64,000 nucleotides of DNA from Gemmiger formicilis (GTDB lineage Bacteria > Bacillota > Clostridia > Oscillospirales > Ruminococcaceae): positions 1 through 64,000 of the forward strand of contig NZ_JANGCG010000011.1 of NCBI RefSeq assembly GCF_024462815.1, read 5' to 3'. Of the stretch, positions 42,955 through 50,937 are shown piece by piece. Both the position numbers and the translations under genes were made by a program. How positions within the stretch are numbered: the stretch's first letter is position 1; the number at the start of each line of letters is the position of its first letter. The notes under the pieces were generated by a model. It was not told the DNA's origin and searched no databases. It saw only the letters and a list, made by a program, of their open reading frames with translations.

Positions 42955-43959
42955 TTATGGAAGTAAAGTAATATCCACAAATTGCTCTGCCCATATTGTT
43001 AGAATTGTTGCTGGCTCCCCTGTATATGTTACCTCTACACGGTCACCAAGCGAATATCCGTCAGCAGATTGTCCGTCTGGTAGATCAATCCCGTACCCGC
43101 GGCTGTATTCCGGGGCCTTATCCTCGTCCAAACGAATTCCTATATGATTTGCGTATGGGTCGATTGCCATAATTTCACCTGTGATAGTGTGGACAGAGTT
43201 ACTGCTTTGCTGTGTTTTATTGACCAATGCTTGCAGGCATTTCGCATAATCCTCCGCAGATATATTTTCCGAACTGATTATGAAAGCAACATCATCTTGC
43301 AAGAATTCAGCATAATAACATTCTGCTCCGTTTTCATTTTTGTAGTGGAAAACAGCCAACTCCCTACCATTGATATCTGTAAACTTGAGTTCGTCATCAC
43401 TTAAATCAAAAATATCATAAGTGTGCTTAAACACTTTTGACAGGACGATATTGACACTCTGCGTTCCATCGGAATTTTGGAACACAACAGAATTTCCATC
43501 ATAATAAACATCACGATTTTCTGACTGGAAGATGCCAAAATCTTTGCTCTGGAGTGTAAGATAGGGGAGCGTTTCTGAAATCGGAAGAGATACATCAAAA
43601 TAATTGAGCAGTTCTTCATAAGATATTGCGGTAAAATCGTCTCCGGAAAGATTGATATTACCAATTACGGTATCAGGAATGGCAATTTCATTGATATTAA
43701 GGCTTATAGCCTGTTCGGTATTGTCCGACTGTCCATTTGGGTTTGTAATGATTGGGGGATTATAATCTGGCTGTGGCATAGTTTGTCCCGGAAACTGTTT
43801 CCACAATGTCGCAAATGGTACTGCTAATACGATGGCGGCGCAAGCAGCTAAAGAGGCGAACTTTATCCACCTGTTTTTTGGGCAGTGGTAGTTTTCGGCT
43901 TCCTCATAATATTTGTCGTTGACTTCGCTCATGGCTTCGGAAAACAATTTAGCGTTCAT
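42955..43959 (-). CDS. Membrane anti-sigma factor with extracytoplasmic sensor domain
   Basis: 334-aa protein. A short cytoplasmic segment (about residues 1-32) precedes one membrane helix (FASLAACAAIVLAVPFATLW). The large outer part of about 280 residues ends in an OB-like domain (ITGEIMAIDPYANHIGIRL ... GDRVEVTYTGEPATILTIWA), reminiscent of DUF3221. It overlaps the sigma gene by four bases. The pair forms an ECF sigma/anti-sigma switch sensing something outside the cell; which signal is unknown. More AT-rich than the mob genes beside it. Confidence 0.78.
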   Translation of the reverse strand: MNAKLFSEAMSEVNDKYYEEAENYHCPKNRWIKFASLAACAAIVLAVPFATLWKQFPGQTMPQPDYNPPIITNPNGQSDNTEQAISLNINEIAIPDTVIGNINLSGDDFTAISYEELLNYFDVSLPISETLPYLTLQSKDFGIFQSENRDVYYDGNSVVFQNSDGTQSVNIVLSKVFKHTYDIFDLSDDELKFTDINGRELAVFHYKNENGAECYYAEFLQDDVAFIISSENISAEDYAKCLQALVNKTQQSSNSVHTITGEIMAIDPYANHIGIRLDEDKAPEYSRGYGIDLPDGQSADGYSLGDRVEVTYTGEPATILTIWAEQFVDITLLP

Positions 43960-44516
43960 ACAAAAACCTCCTGTTCTATCAAGTATTGTTTCATCTTCTG
44001 ACGGATCAGAGTGAGCCGGACGGATACATTTTTTTCAGAGATACCTACGCGCTTTGCTATGTCCGCATAGGTATCTGCATACGCATAGCGGCGCATGAAG
44101 ATAATGCGCTGTTTTTCGGTCAGCGTATCCAAAAATGCCTCAATGATACGAGCTAACTCTCTGGCTTCAATTTCATCTTCCACAGTTTTCTGGTCTGCGA
44201 TACAGCCCTCAATTTCGGCTAAGGCAATCGTATAGTGTCCGCTTCGTTTGGCCGCTTCCTTTCTCCAATAGATTTTGAGTGAAATGTTCCGAACGATTTT
44301 CACGATGTAGCTGAGCAGCGGGTTAGGGTGTACCGGGGGAATGGCGTTCCATGCGCCTAAGTAAGCGTCGTTGACACATTCCTCCGCGTCCTGCCTGCTG
44401 TTCACAATGTTGTACGAGAGATTGTGACAGATTTTTCCGTATTTAATGTCCAATTCCCGTATGGCTTGCTGGTCACGCTTAAAAAACAACTCGATAATTT
44501 TTTCATCATCAATCAT
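43956..44516 (-). CDS. ECF RNA polymerase sigma factor
   Basis: 186-aa sigma factor with region 2 (ELDIKYGKICHNLSYNIVNSRQDAEECVNDAYLGAWNAIPP) and region 4 (LDTLTEKQRIIFMRRYAYADTYADIAKRVGISEKNVSVRLTLIRQKM). It is encoded first, with its anti-sigma factor directly behind. Such sigma/anti-sigma pairs are cargo on some Clostridia mobilizable elements. Targets are not evident in the window. Confidence 0.9.
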   Translation of the reverse strand: MIDDEKIIELFFKRDQQAIRELDIKYGKICHNLSYNIVNSRQDAEECVNDAYLGAWNAIPPVHPNPLLSYIVKIVRNISLKIYWRKEAAKRSGHYTIALAEIEGCIADQKTVEDEIEARELARIIEAFLDTLTEKQRIIFMRRYAYADTYADIAKRVGISEKNVSVRLTLIRQKMKQYLIEQEVFV

Positions 44517-44600
44517 CGCGCCACCTCCTTTCCGGCTTCACCTATATACTACGGTTTTAGCGGCAAATACTAAATGAAAGAGAAAAGTTTTTCAAAAAAA

Positions 44601-44903
44601 TTATACCATGCCTTTGATAAAGCCGCTTGCGGCAGCTTTTGCCGCTTCACTGGCAGCTCTCCGGCGTTCCTCGCTGTATGGGGCGGTCAGACGGAAAGAG
44701 AAGCGGCCTTTCTCAATGTCAAACTCCATGCAGCCCGTTTCCGGGTCTGCGTCGGTCTGGCGGCACACATCGGGGTGCTGCTCGGCATAGGCGGCAAGCC
44801 GTTTCTTCAAGGCGGTGTTGTGGGTGCGGATATGGATAAGCGGGTCTTTCTCGTCAAACCAAATGTCGGTGGTCTTTTCCTGCTTGGTAAGCCCTGTTCG
44901 CAT
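44601..44903 (-). CDS. Conserved transposon protein of unknown function
   Basis: 100-aa protein (TTDIWFDEKDPLIHIRTHNTALKKRLAAYAEQHPDVCRQT, then FSFRLTAPYSEERRRAASEAAKAAA). It recurs in serine-recombinase elements, often between regulator and recombinase. I cannot name a domain. It is followed by 187 bases with one GC-rich hairpin (CCGCCC..GGGCGG near 45002-45032) before the recombinase stop. Confidence 0.65.
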   Translation of the reverse strand: MRTGLTKQEKTTDIWFDEKDPLIHIRTHNTALKKRLAAYAEQHPDVCRQTDADPETGCMEFDIEKGRFSFRLTAPYSEERRRAASEAAKAAASGFIKGMV

Positions 44904-45089
44904 AAATGCTCCTTTCTGCGCCCTCGTTTGGAGAGAGGGGCATTTTTGATGGATTTTTCCCGGCTCTTGACTTTGGGAAAATGGGGATTTTCAAATAGAA
45001 ACCGCCCCGGCGAACCATTCCTCGTCCGGGCGGCTCCTATCGTGTGATTTCCGTTTTTTCCGGCTCTTGACCGTCAAGCATGAATTAGC

Positions 45090-46952
45090 TCATGCTATGT
45101 GTTCTCCTTTCTGCTCGGCGGCAGGGGGCAGTTGCTTAGCTTGTTCCTGTTCCTGCTGTTCTTTCCATTGTCTGCGTTTCTTTTCCATATAGCGTCGATT
45201 GTATTCTGCTTTTTTTGCTCGGCGGCGTTCCTGTTCCGCTAACGCTGCCTTTTCTTCGTCGGTCAGTTCAACTGCCTTGTGAGGAATGTCCACCTTGCCA
45301 ACGAAATTAAAGAAAATTTCAATTTCCTGTGTTCTGCTTGCTCCTTTGCCCTGGGCTTGGTGGACGAGGATTTTTTCTACAAACTCATTTATCATGGCAG
45401 GGGTCAACTCGGAAAAGTCTGTATATTTTCTGACAAGGGAAAGAAACTTTTCGGCGTTGATGGTTTCCCTGCTTATGCGTTCAAGTTCCTGCTGGTCTTG
45501 GGAAATGATTTCTGTCAAATCGCTTAACTCGGCTTCAAAATCGCAGAGCATTTGTTCAAAAAGGGTATCGGAAAGTCGGCCGCTTACATTGTCCTCATAG
45601 AGCTTTCGGATTAGGCGGGTCAGTTCATCGGTACGCTTCTCGTTGCGCTGCTTCCGCTGGCGAATGGCTCTTGCAGCTTTTTCCTGCCTGTCCTCGGAAG
45701 CGGAGCAGACCTGTGCCATAAACTCGGCTTCATTGTTCAACGCATAGTCGCAAACGCCCTTGATGGCTTCCAACAAAAGCTCGTTCACAACAGCAGTACG
45801 AATAAGGTGCGTCGTGCAGTATTTATCATAATGCTGGTTGCCCAAATCGTAACGGGAACAGTTGTACTCGTCACGATCAGGGCGCTTTTTCCCGTTGGGT
45901 CTGCCCGCCCAGTCACGCGCATTTCCGGCCTTGCCCCTGTGGTTATACATCTTTGCACCGCAATCCGCGCAAAACATCAAGCCGGTTAGTGGATTGGCCT
46001 TTCCTATGCTGTCTGTCCGGCGAATGGTTTTTCGTAGAGTTTGTACGCGTTCCCATGTTTCCTTGTCGATGATAGCTTCCTGTGTGTTCTCAAAAATGAC
46101 TAAATCCTCTTTGGGGGTCATTTTGACGCGCTTATCTTTATAGCTCTCCTTGTAAGTCCTAAAGTTTACCGTATGCCCCATATATTCCTGCTTGGAGAGT
46201 ATGTCGGCAACTGTACCGCCGCGCCATGTATAGGGGTCTGCGGCATTGTAGTTTGATTGATGGTTTCCCATGCCGCGTTGTGCAAGATAGTAAGAGGGGC
46301 GCTCAACCTTTTCCGTTGCCAATATGCGGGCAATTTCATACGGGCCTTTTCCCTCAATGGCCATGCGATAAATCCGGCGTACTACTTCGGCAGCTTCCTC
46401 GTCGATAATCCAATGGTCTTTGTCGTTGGGGTCTTTCTTGTAACCGTAGATACAATGGTTGCTTGTGTGCTTGCCGGACATACCTCTTGCCCGTAAAACA
46501 GTGGTTATCTTACGGCTGCAATCACGGATATACCATTCGTTCATAATGTTCAAAAAGGGTGCAAACTCGCTGCTTTCCCGTTTGTCGCTATCTACTCCGT
46601 TGGTAATGGCAACAAACCGCACACCTTTCTCTCTGAACATTACTTCGGTGTAAAAGCCCACCTGTAAATAATCTCTACCGACGCGGCTCAAATCTTTAAC
46701 AAGGACAGCAGCGATTTCGCCTTTTTCAATGCCCTCAATCATGCGCTTCCAGCTTGGACGGTCAAAACTTCCACCAGACCAACCATCATCTGTGAAGTGG
46801 ACGCAATTCGTAAAACCGTTGGCTTTCGCATAGTCCTCCAGCATTTTCTTTTGATTGATAATGCTGTTACTATCACCTGTAAGGTCATCGTCACGGCTCA
46901 ATCTCTCATAAAGGGCGGTGATTTTTGCGTTGCCTAATTTCTTGGGTTTCAT
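45090..46952 (-). CDS. Large serine recombinase (TnpX type) of the topB element
   Basis: 620-aa site-specific recombinase. The catalytic domain opens with ITALYERLSRDDDLTGDSNSI, nucleophile Ser 19, and contains VLVKDLSRVGRDYLQVG. A recombinase domain (KHTSNHCIYGYKKDPNDKDHWIIDEEAAEVVRRIY) follows. A zinc ribbon (GLMFCADCGAKMYNHR) and a long coiled coil (about 430-540) complete it. It begins 50 bases from the right junction and directed insertion at the GAAGATA core in topB. Large serine recombinases of this kind both insert and excise; excision would repair topB. Confidence 0.92.
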   Translation of the reverse strand: MKPKKLGNAKITALYERLSRDDDLTGDSNSIINQKKMLEDYAKANGFTNCVHFTDDGWSGGSFDRPSWKRMIEGIEKGEIAAVLVKDLSRVGRDYLQVGFYTEVMFREKGVRFVAITNGVDSDKRESSEFAPFLNIMNEWYIRDCSRKITTVLRARGMSGKHTSNHCIYGYKKDPNDKDHWIIDEEAAEVVRRIYRMAIEGKGPYEIARILATEKVERPSYYLAQRGMGNHQSNYNAADPYTWRGGTVADILSKQEYMGHTVNFRTYKESYKDKRVKMTPKEDLVIFENTQEAIIDKETWERVQTLRKTIRRTDSIGKANPLTGLMFCADCGAKMYNHRGKAGNARDWAGRPNGKKRPDRDEYNCSRYDLGNQHYDKYCTTHLIRTAVVNELLLEAIKGVCDYALNNEAEFMAQVCSASEDRQEKAARAIRQRKQRNEKRTDELTRLIRKLYEDNVSGRLSDTLFEQMLCDFEAELSDLTEIISQDQQELERISRETINAEKFLSLVRKYTDFSELTPAMINEFVEKILVHQAQGKGASRTQEIEIFFNFVGKVDIPHKAVELTDEEKAALAEQERRRAKKAEYNRRYMEKKRRQWKEQQEQEQAKQLPPAAEQKGEHIA

Positions 46953-47001
46953 GGGAACGCTCCTTTCTATGGGTAATTTCTTATCCCCCTTTCACAGCAT
47001 A

Positions 47002-48418
47002 TATCTTCGGTGTAGGGCTTCGGCGGCTGGGTGAAATGCTCGGTAACAGCAACCTCCGCACCGTCAAAAGTCTGCCCTTCGGTGAAGTCCGGGAGCGTAT
47101 CGCCGTCCCCATCCGCAGGCTTTTCCTTCAAGAAGGCACGGAAAATGCGGTCGATTTCCCGCCAGCCTTCGGAAATGACGCGCTTGCCCTTTGCGGTGAA
47201 GGAATGGCCGCAGCAGTCAAATGTGGCCGTGACCGTCTCATACACATACGGCTCTGCCGATGCACACAGCAGCTTGCAGCAGACCAGGAGGAACAAATTG
47301 CGCTCGCCCAAGGGCAGAGTCTTGATATCCGCTTTTTCAATCTCCATCGTGGGGATAATGGCGTGGTGATCGGATACATCTTTGTCGGAGATCATGGCCT
47401 CCACCAGCGGGAAGAAGTTGCCGCAGCCATCAAAAGGCGGCAGCTTTGCCGCCAGATGGATCACACAGGAGACCGTTTCTGCCATGTCGGAAGTCAGATA
47501 TCGGCTGTCCGTGCGGGGATAGGTCAGCAGCTTCTTTTCGTAGAGGCTCTGGGCGTAGTCTAAGGTCTGCTTCGCCGTATATCCAAACAGGCGGTTTGCC
47601 TCACGCTGCAAGGTGGTGAGATCATAGAGCTTCGGCGGCTGTTCCTTCTTCTGCTCCTTCGTGACAGAGGTACAGGTGACGGTCGCACCCTTGCACATGG
47701 CCGCTGCCTGTTCCGCCGCTGCCGAATCGGTGAATTTCTCCGACACCGCCTCGGCTCCATCCAGCGTCAGGCGCAGCAAATGATATTTTTCCTTGTGAAA
47801 CAGCGTGATCTTTGCGTCACGCTCCGCCAGCATTGCCAGCGTGGGTGTTTGCACACGCCCCACATTCAAGGTGCGGTGATAGAGAACGGAGAAAAGGCGC
47901 GTGGCATTGATCCCCACCAGCCAATCCGCTTTCTGACGGCAGAGGGCAGATTGATATAGGGTCTCATAATCGGCACCGGAGTGCAGGTCAGAAAAGCCCT
48001 CCCGGATAGCGCTGTCCTCCATTGAGGAAATCCAGAGACGAAGAACCGGCTTGCGGCATTCAGTCATTTCATACACCAGCCGGAAGATCAGTTCCCCTTC
48101 ACGTCCGGCGTCGCAGGCATTGACAATGGTATCCACATCGGGGCGGTTCATCAGGGCGCGTAGATTTTCAAATGCGTCCTCCTTGCCCGGTGCCAGCACA
48201 TAGCGGAACGGCTCCGGCAGAATGGGAAGATCGTCATAGCGCCACTTCTTGAAACGCTCGTCATAGCCCGCCGCATCCATGGGGGAAACAAGGTGCCCTA
48301 CACACCAGGAAACGATCAGGGCGTTCCCCTGAAAATAACCATCGGCCCCAGATTTAGCACCCAGGGCCGACGCGATAGATTTTGCTACACTTGGTTTTTC
48401 TGTGATTATTAGCTTCAT
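47002..48418 (-). pseudogene. topB: DNA topoisomerase III, N-terminal fragment
   Basis: First about 470 residues of an ICE-type TopB. Toprim domain (MKLIITEKPSVAKSIASALG, VNACDAGREGELIFRLVYE), the 5Y-CAP cleavage region with the active Tyr in LLTYPRTDSRYL, and the HAIIPT segment are intact. The authentic frame ends at KPYTED, then ten codons of inserted DNA lead to a stop near 46967. Without the C-terminal domain the protein may fold but probably works poorly. TopB in these ICEs is thought to unlink or process DNA during transfer. Confidence 0.93.
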
Positions 48419-48435
48419 ATTTTCTCCTTTTGTGG

Positions 48436-48441
48436 TATAAT
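48436..48441 (+). promoter_or_regulatory. Extended -10 promoter of the HEPN-motif gene
   Basis: TATAAT at 48436-48441 is preceded by TGG, making an extended -10. No clear -35 is seen. It lies in the short space between the divergent topB start and the HEPN-motif gene. Confidence 0.65.
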
Positions 48442-48452
48442 AATTACATGGG

Positions 48453-49535
48453 GTGATTGATTTGGTTCTGATGAATATGTATGGTAAGATACCGGAAACG
48501 ATAATTTCTAAAAAATTAGGAATTGGTATTTGTAATCCTGCACCAGATTGGGTAGAAGGATTACAAGATGATTTTGAAGAAGAACTCTTAATTCATGAAC
48601 ATGAGATATCTTCATTCAAAAAATCAGGATATGATACTGCCTGGGTCGCTGACCATTATAATTTAGAACATTATAATTTAGAAAAGATAGTGTTCCAATT
48701 AGGTTGGCAAGAAGAAGGAAAAACTTCCATGCAGATTATTGCTGAACACTTAATTGAAATCCAAGTCTTAGACTTTGATAATTCGTTATTGCAGATGAAA
48801 AACGATCATTTAGATAGCCCGACATGCGAGCCTCAATATCCAAGAAAGTTTTTGAATTTATGTTGTAAAATACAGTCGTCACAATCGGCTCAAACAGTTA
48901 TTCCAAATCGAATACCTTTCTCAACTTATAACTCCGATGATTTTCAGCAAAAGCCTTTGATACTTAATTTTTTAGGAGCAATGCTACATCCGCATCCTAA
49001 TTATCCGATTTCAATACCTGACTATACAGCAGGAGGGATAAAGTCTCTAGAATATATAGGTAGTCTAATTGACAATTTCTTAGTCACAGATAAAGATTTT
49101 TGGCTGTTTGATTACATAGTCAATGCCGTGTTCAACGACGAATCTCATGATGCCTATCATATATTCAAAGTGATGTCCCTTATTGAAATGCTTATTATCA
49201 CTCCTAAAGGAAACGGGAAAACTGTAGGAGAACTCGAACGTAAACTTCCGCAGTTCCTTCCAGATAGAATACCTGTCGAAGAACGCGCATTGTTCTCTGA
49301 AATTGTGCGTAAACTTAGAAATAAAATTGGACATGGTGATTTTGAGGCCGTACAGCAACTATTAGACCAGTATCGCAACTCTTTTATGCAAAACTTCTGG
49401 TACGATGAATTTGAATATAGCATTGAGAACTGGACATACGGCAACATATGTATTAATCTTGATTCGGCGTTAAATGAGATTTTATGGCTAATGTTATCTG
49501 ATAGGGCGCAACTAGCATCAGTTCAAATGAGTTAA
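48453..49535 (+). CDS. HEPN-motif protein, putative RNase toxin/defence gene
   Basis: 360 aa if GTG 48453 is used; ATG 48471 (MNMYGKIPETII) with GGGGTGA upstream is an alternative. The C-terminal third looks like an all-helical HEPN domain (AYHIFKVMSLIEMLII, then FSEIVRKLRNKIGHGDFEAVQQLL) with the RNxxxH catalytic motif at R289-H294. The N-terminal 200 residues match nothing I can name; the layout is like ApeA-type abortive-infection proteins. Very AT-rich, on the opposite strand to the transfer operon it interrupts, with its own promoter and terminator. RNA cleavage upon phage infection is inferred only. Confidence 0.72.
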   Translation: MIDLVLMNMYGKIPETIISKKLGIGICNPAPDWVEGLQDDFEEELLIHEHEISSFKKSGYDTAWVADHYNLEHYNLEKIVFQLGWQEEGKTSMQIIAEHLIEIQVLDFDNSLLQMKNDHLDSPTCEPQYPRKFLNLCCKIQSSQSAQTVIPNRIPFSTYNSDDFQQKPLILNFLGAMLHPHPNYPISIPDYTAGGIKSLEYIGSLIDNFLVTDKDFWLFDYIVNAVFNDESHDAYHIFKVMSLIEMLIITPKGNGKTVGELERKLPQFLPDRIPVEERALFSEIVRKLRNKIGHGDFEAVQQLLDQYRNSFMQNFWYDEFEYSIENWTYGNICINLDSALNEILWLMLSDRAQLASVQMS

Positions 49536-49541
49536 TAATAG

Positions 49542-49582
49542 GCTCTCACCGTTAATGTTTGACGGTGAGAGCTATATTTTTT
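49542..49582 (+). terminator. Terminator of the HEPN-motif gene
   Basis: Perfect 11-bp stem GCTCTCACCGT/ACGGTGAGAGC (49542-49552, 49562-49572) followed by TATATTTTTT. Confidence 0.9.
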
Positions 49583-49584
49583 AA

Positions 49585-50649
49585 CTATTTCGTTTCCTCG
49601 TCCTCGGTCAGATATTCTTCTTCATCCTCCAGGTCGAAATCATCCAGGTCAGCGGGAACTTTCTTGCCCTGCTTCGGTTTCAGCACCAGGAAATAGACCG
49701 CTGCGCCGCCTCCGGCTGCAAGAATCAGCAGCACCGCCAGGATTGCCCCGGCATTGCTTTTCTTTTCAGGTTCCGGATTCTCCGGTTCGGTGGGCTCCGC
49801 AGCTTTCTGTTCTGTGCCAACACATTCACTAAGATTTTTTACGCAGACCGGGCAAGCGGTATTGACCGCTCCGGCCTGGCACTTTTCCGTACAGGTGCAG
49901 ACAATAGGTGTTTCCGCCTTTTCTCCATCCTCCGTGAGTGCCATGAGGTCGGCTTCATCCACCTGATTCAGAAAATGCACGGTTTCCTCGCCCTCGTCGT
50001 CACGGTCGATAATGAGATAGAACACATTGCCGTTCTTCGTTTCCACTGTAATAAACTGCTTGCCGCTGGCGGTCGGACTGCCAATATCGTCAATCAGCGA
50101 AAGGTTCCCGTTCGGAGTCAAGGCGGCACCGCCATTCAAACCACCGCCCAGCATACCCAGCAGATTTTCCAGTGTTTCCGCATCCAGAGAGAAAGAACCT
50201 TCCCCAGAGCCAGCCTCGCCGTCACTTACCGTCATGTAGCCGGAATAGACATAGCCAACTTTCTCCGGCAGGATGACCTTCAGCCAGTCGCCGTCCGTGC
50301 CGATCACCTTCACGGTCGTTCCATTGGGAAGCTGGGTGAAGGCGGTATAATCCATTCCAGCGCCCGTGCGGACATTCAGATTGCCGCCGCCCGTGGTGAC
50401 GGTGCCGGTCTGCTCAGAGTCATTTTCGCCGGAACTGAACTGGATACCGTCCTCGGTGACGGATACCGTGACCTGGCTGCCTGCCAGAGCGGAAAGCAGA
50501 TCAGAGACATCCCCAGCCGTTTCCTGTTCAGCCACGGACTCCGTGGTTTCCTCGCCGCTGCTGGCAAAGGCGGTGATAGAAAAAGCGGCAGTGCTGAGCA
50601 CCACCGCCAAAAGAGCCGATACCATTTTTGTCATAAAGTTATGCTTCAT
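49585..50649 (-). CDS. DUF4366 conjugation-operon membrane protein with SH3b domain
   Basis: 354-aa exported membrane protein. Signal sequence ([22 protein letters not shown]), then a bacterial SH3 domain ([37 protein letters not shown]), a DUF4366 region with four Cys ([19 protein letters not shown]), and a C-terminal membrane helix ([24 protein letters not shown]) followed by an acidic tail. It likely stabilises the transfer channel at the cell wall. ATG 50649 follows GGAGGGATACGAGG. It overlaps the DUF4315 gene by 11 bases. Confidence 0.88.
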   Translation of the reverse strand: MKHNFMTKMVSALLAVVLSTAAFSITAFASSGEETTESVAEQETAGDVSDLLSALAGSQVTVSVTEDGIQFSSGENDSEQTGTVTTGGGNLNVRTGAGMDYTAFTQLPNGTTVKVIGTDGDWLKVILPEKVGYVYSGYMTVSDGEAGSGEGSFSLDAETLENLLGMLGGGLNGGAALTPNGNLSLIDDIGSPTASGKQFITVETKNGNVFYLIIDRDDEGEETVHFLNQVDEADLMALTEDGEKAETPIVCTCTEKCQAGAVNTACPVCVKNLSECVGTEQKAAEPTEPENPEPEKKSNAGAILAVLLILAAGGGAAVYFLVLKPKQGKKVPADLDDFDLEDEEEYLTEDEETK

Positions 50650-50911
50650 CCTCGTATCCCTCCGTTTCCTCATTCTCGGTGCCATCCTCCGGCAGCATAC
50701 CTTCCGGCAGGGAGATCATACCGCTGGCATAGGCTTTCAGGAAGGCGGTCAGTTCCTTGTTATCCATCTTCACGGCTTTCACCATGCGGACGATTTCCAG
50801 ATTTTCTTCCTCCGCAAGCTGGGCCTCCAGCGCACGAAGGCGTTTCTGCTGTTCCGCGATCTTTTCTTTGGTTTTCGCAATGTCATTGCGAATCTTCTGT
50901 GTCGTTGCCAT
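50639..50911 (-). CDS. DUF4315 protein
   Basis: 90-aa protein with an N-terminal coiled coil ([28 protein letters not shown]) and a short globular end ([19 protein letters not shown]). It is a constant small member of Tn1549-type transfer operons between the C40 peptidase and the DUF4366 gene. Function unknown; possibly a scaffold for the channel. Confidence 0.88.
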   Translation of the reverse strand: MATTQKIRNDIAKTKEKIAEQQKRLRALEAQLAEEENLEIVRMVKAVKMDNKELTAFLKAYASGMISLPEGMLPEDGTENEETEGYEDEA

Positions 50912-50937
50912 AATTCAAATTACCTCCATATCGTTTT

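Larger units (their letters stand above)
38078..47008. mobile_element. 8.9-kb serine-recombinase mobilizable element inside topB
   Basis: The heptamer TATCTTC (GAAGATA on the topB strand) occurs at both junctions, 38078-38084 and 47002-47008, 8,924 bases apart. Removing one unit rejoins topB exactly in frame as KPYTED-TLLSAMENTG, the expected protein sequence. Inside are TnpW-like protein, a primase-helicase, MobA/MobL relaxase with oriT, DUF3847 protein, an ECF sigma/anti-sigma pair and a large serine recombinase 50 bases from the right junction. Layout resembles Tn4451-like or IME-type elements. Confidence 0.93.

Noticed and set aside
37398-48418. topB interruption as a frameshift or assembly error
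   Set aside because: The fragments are 8.9 kb apart, share a precise 7-bp core, and flank a coherent element with its own recombinase.
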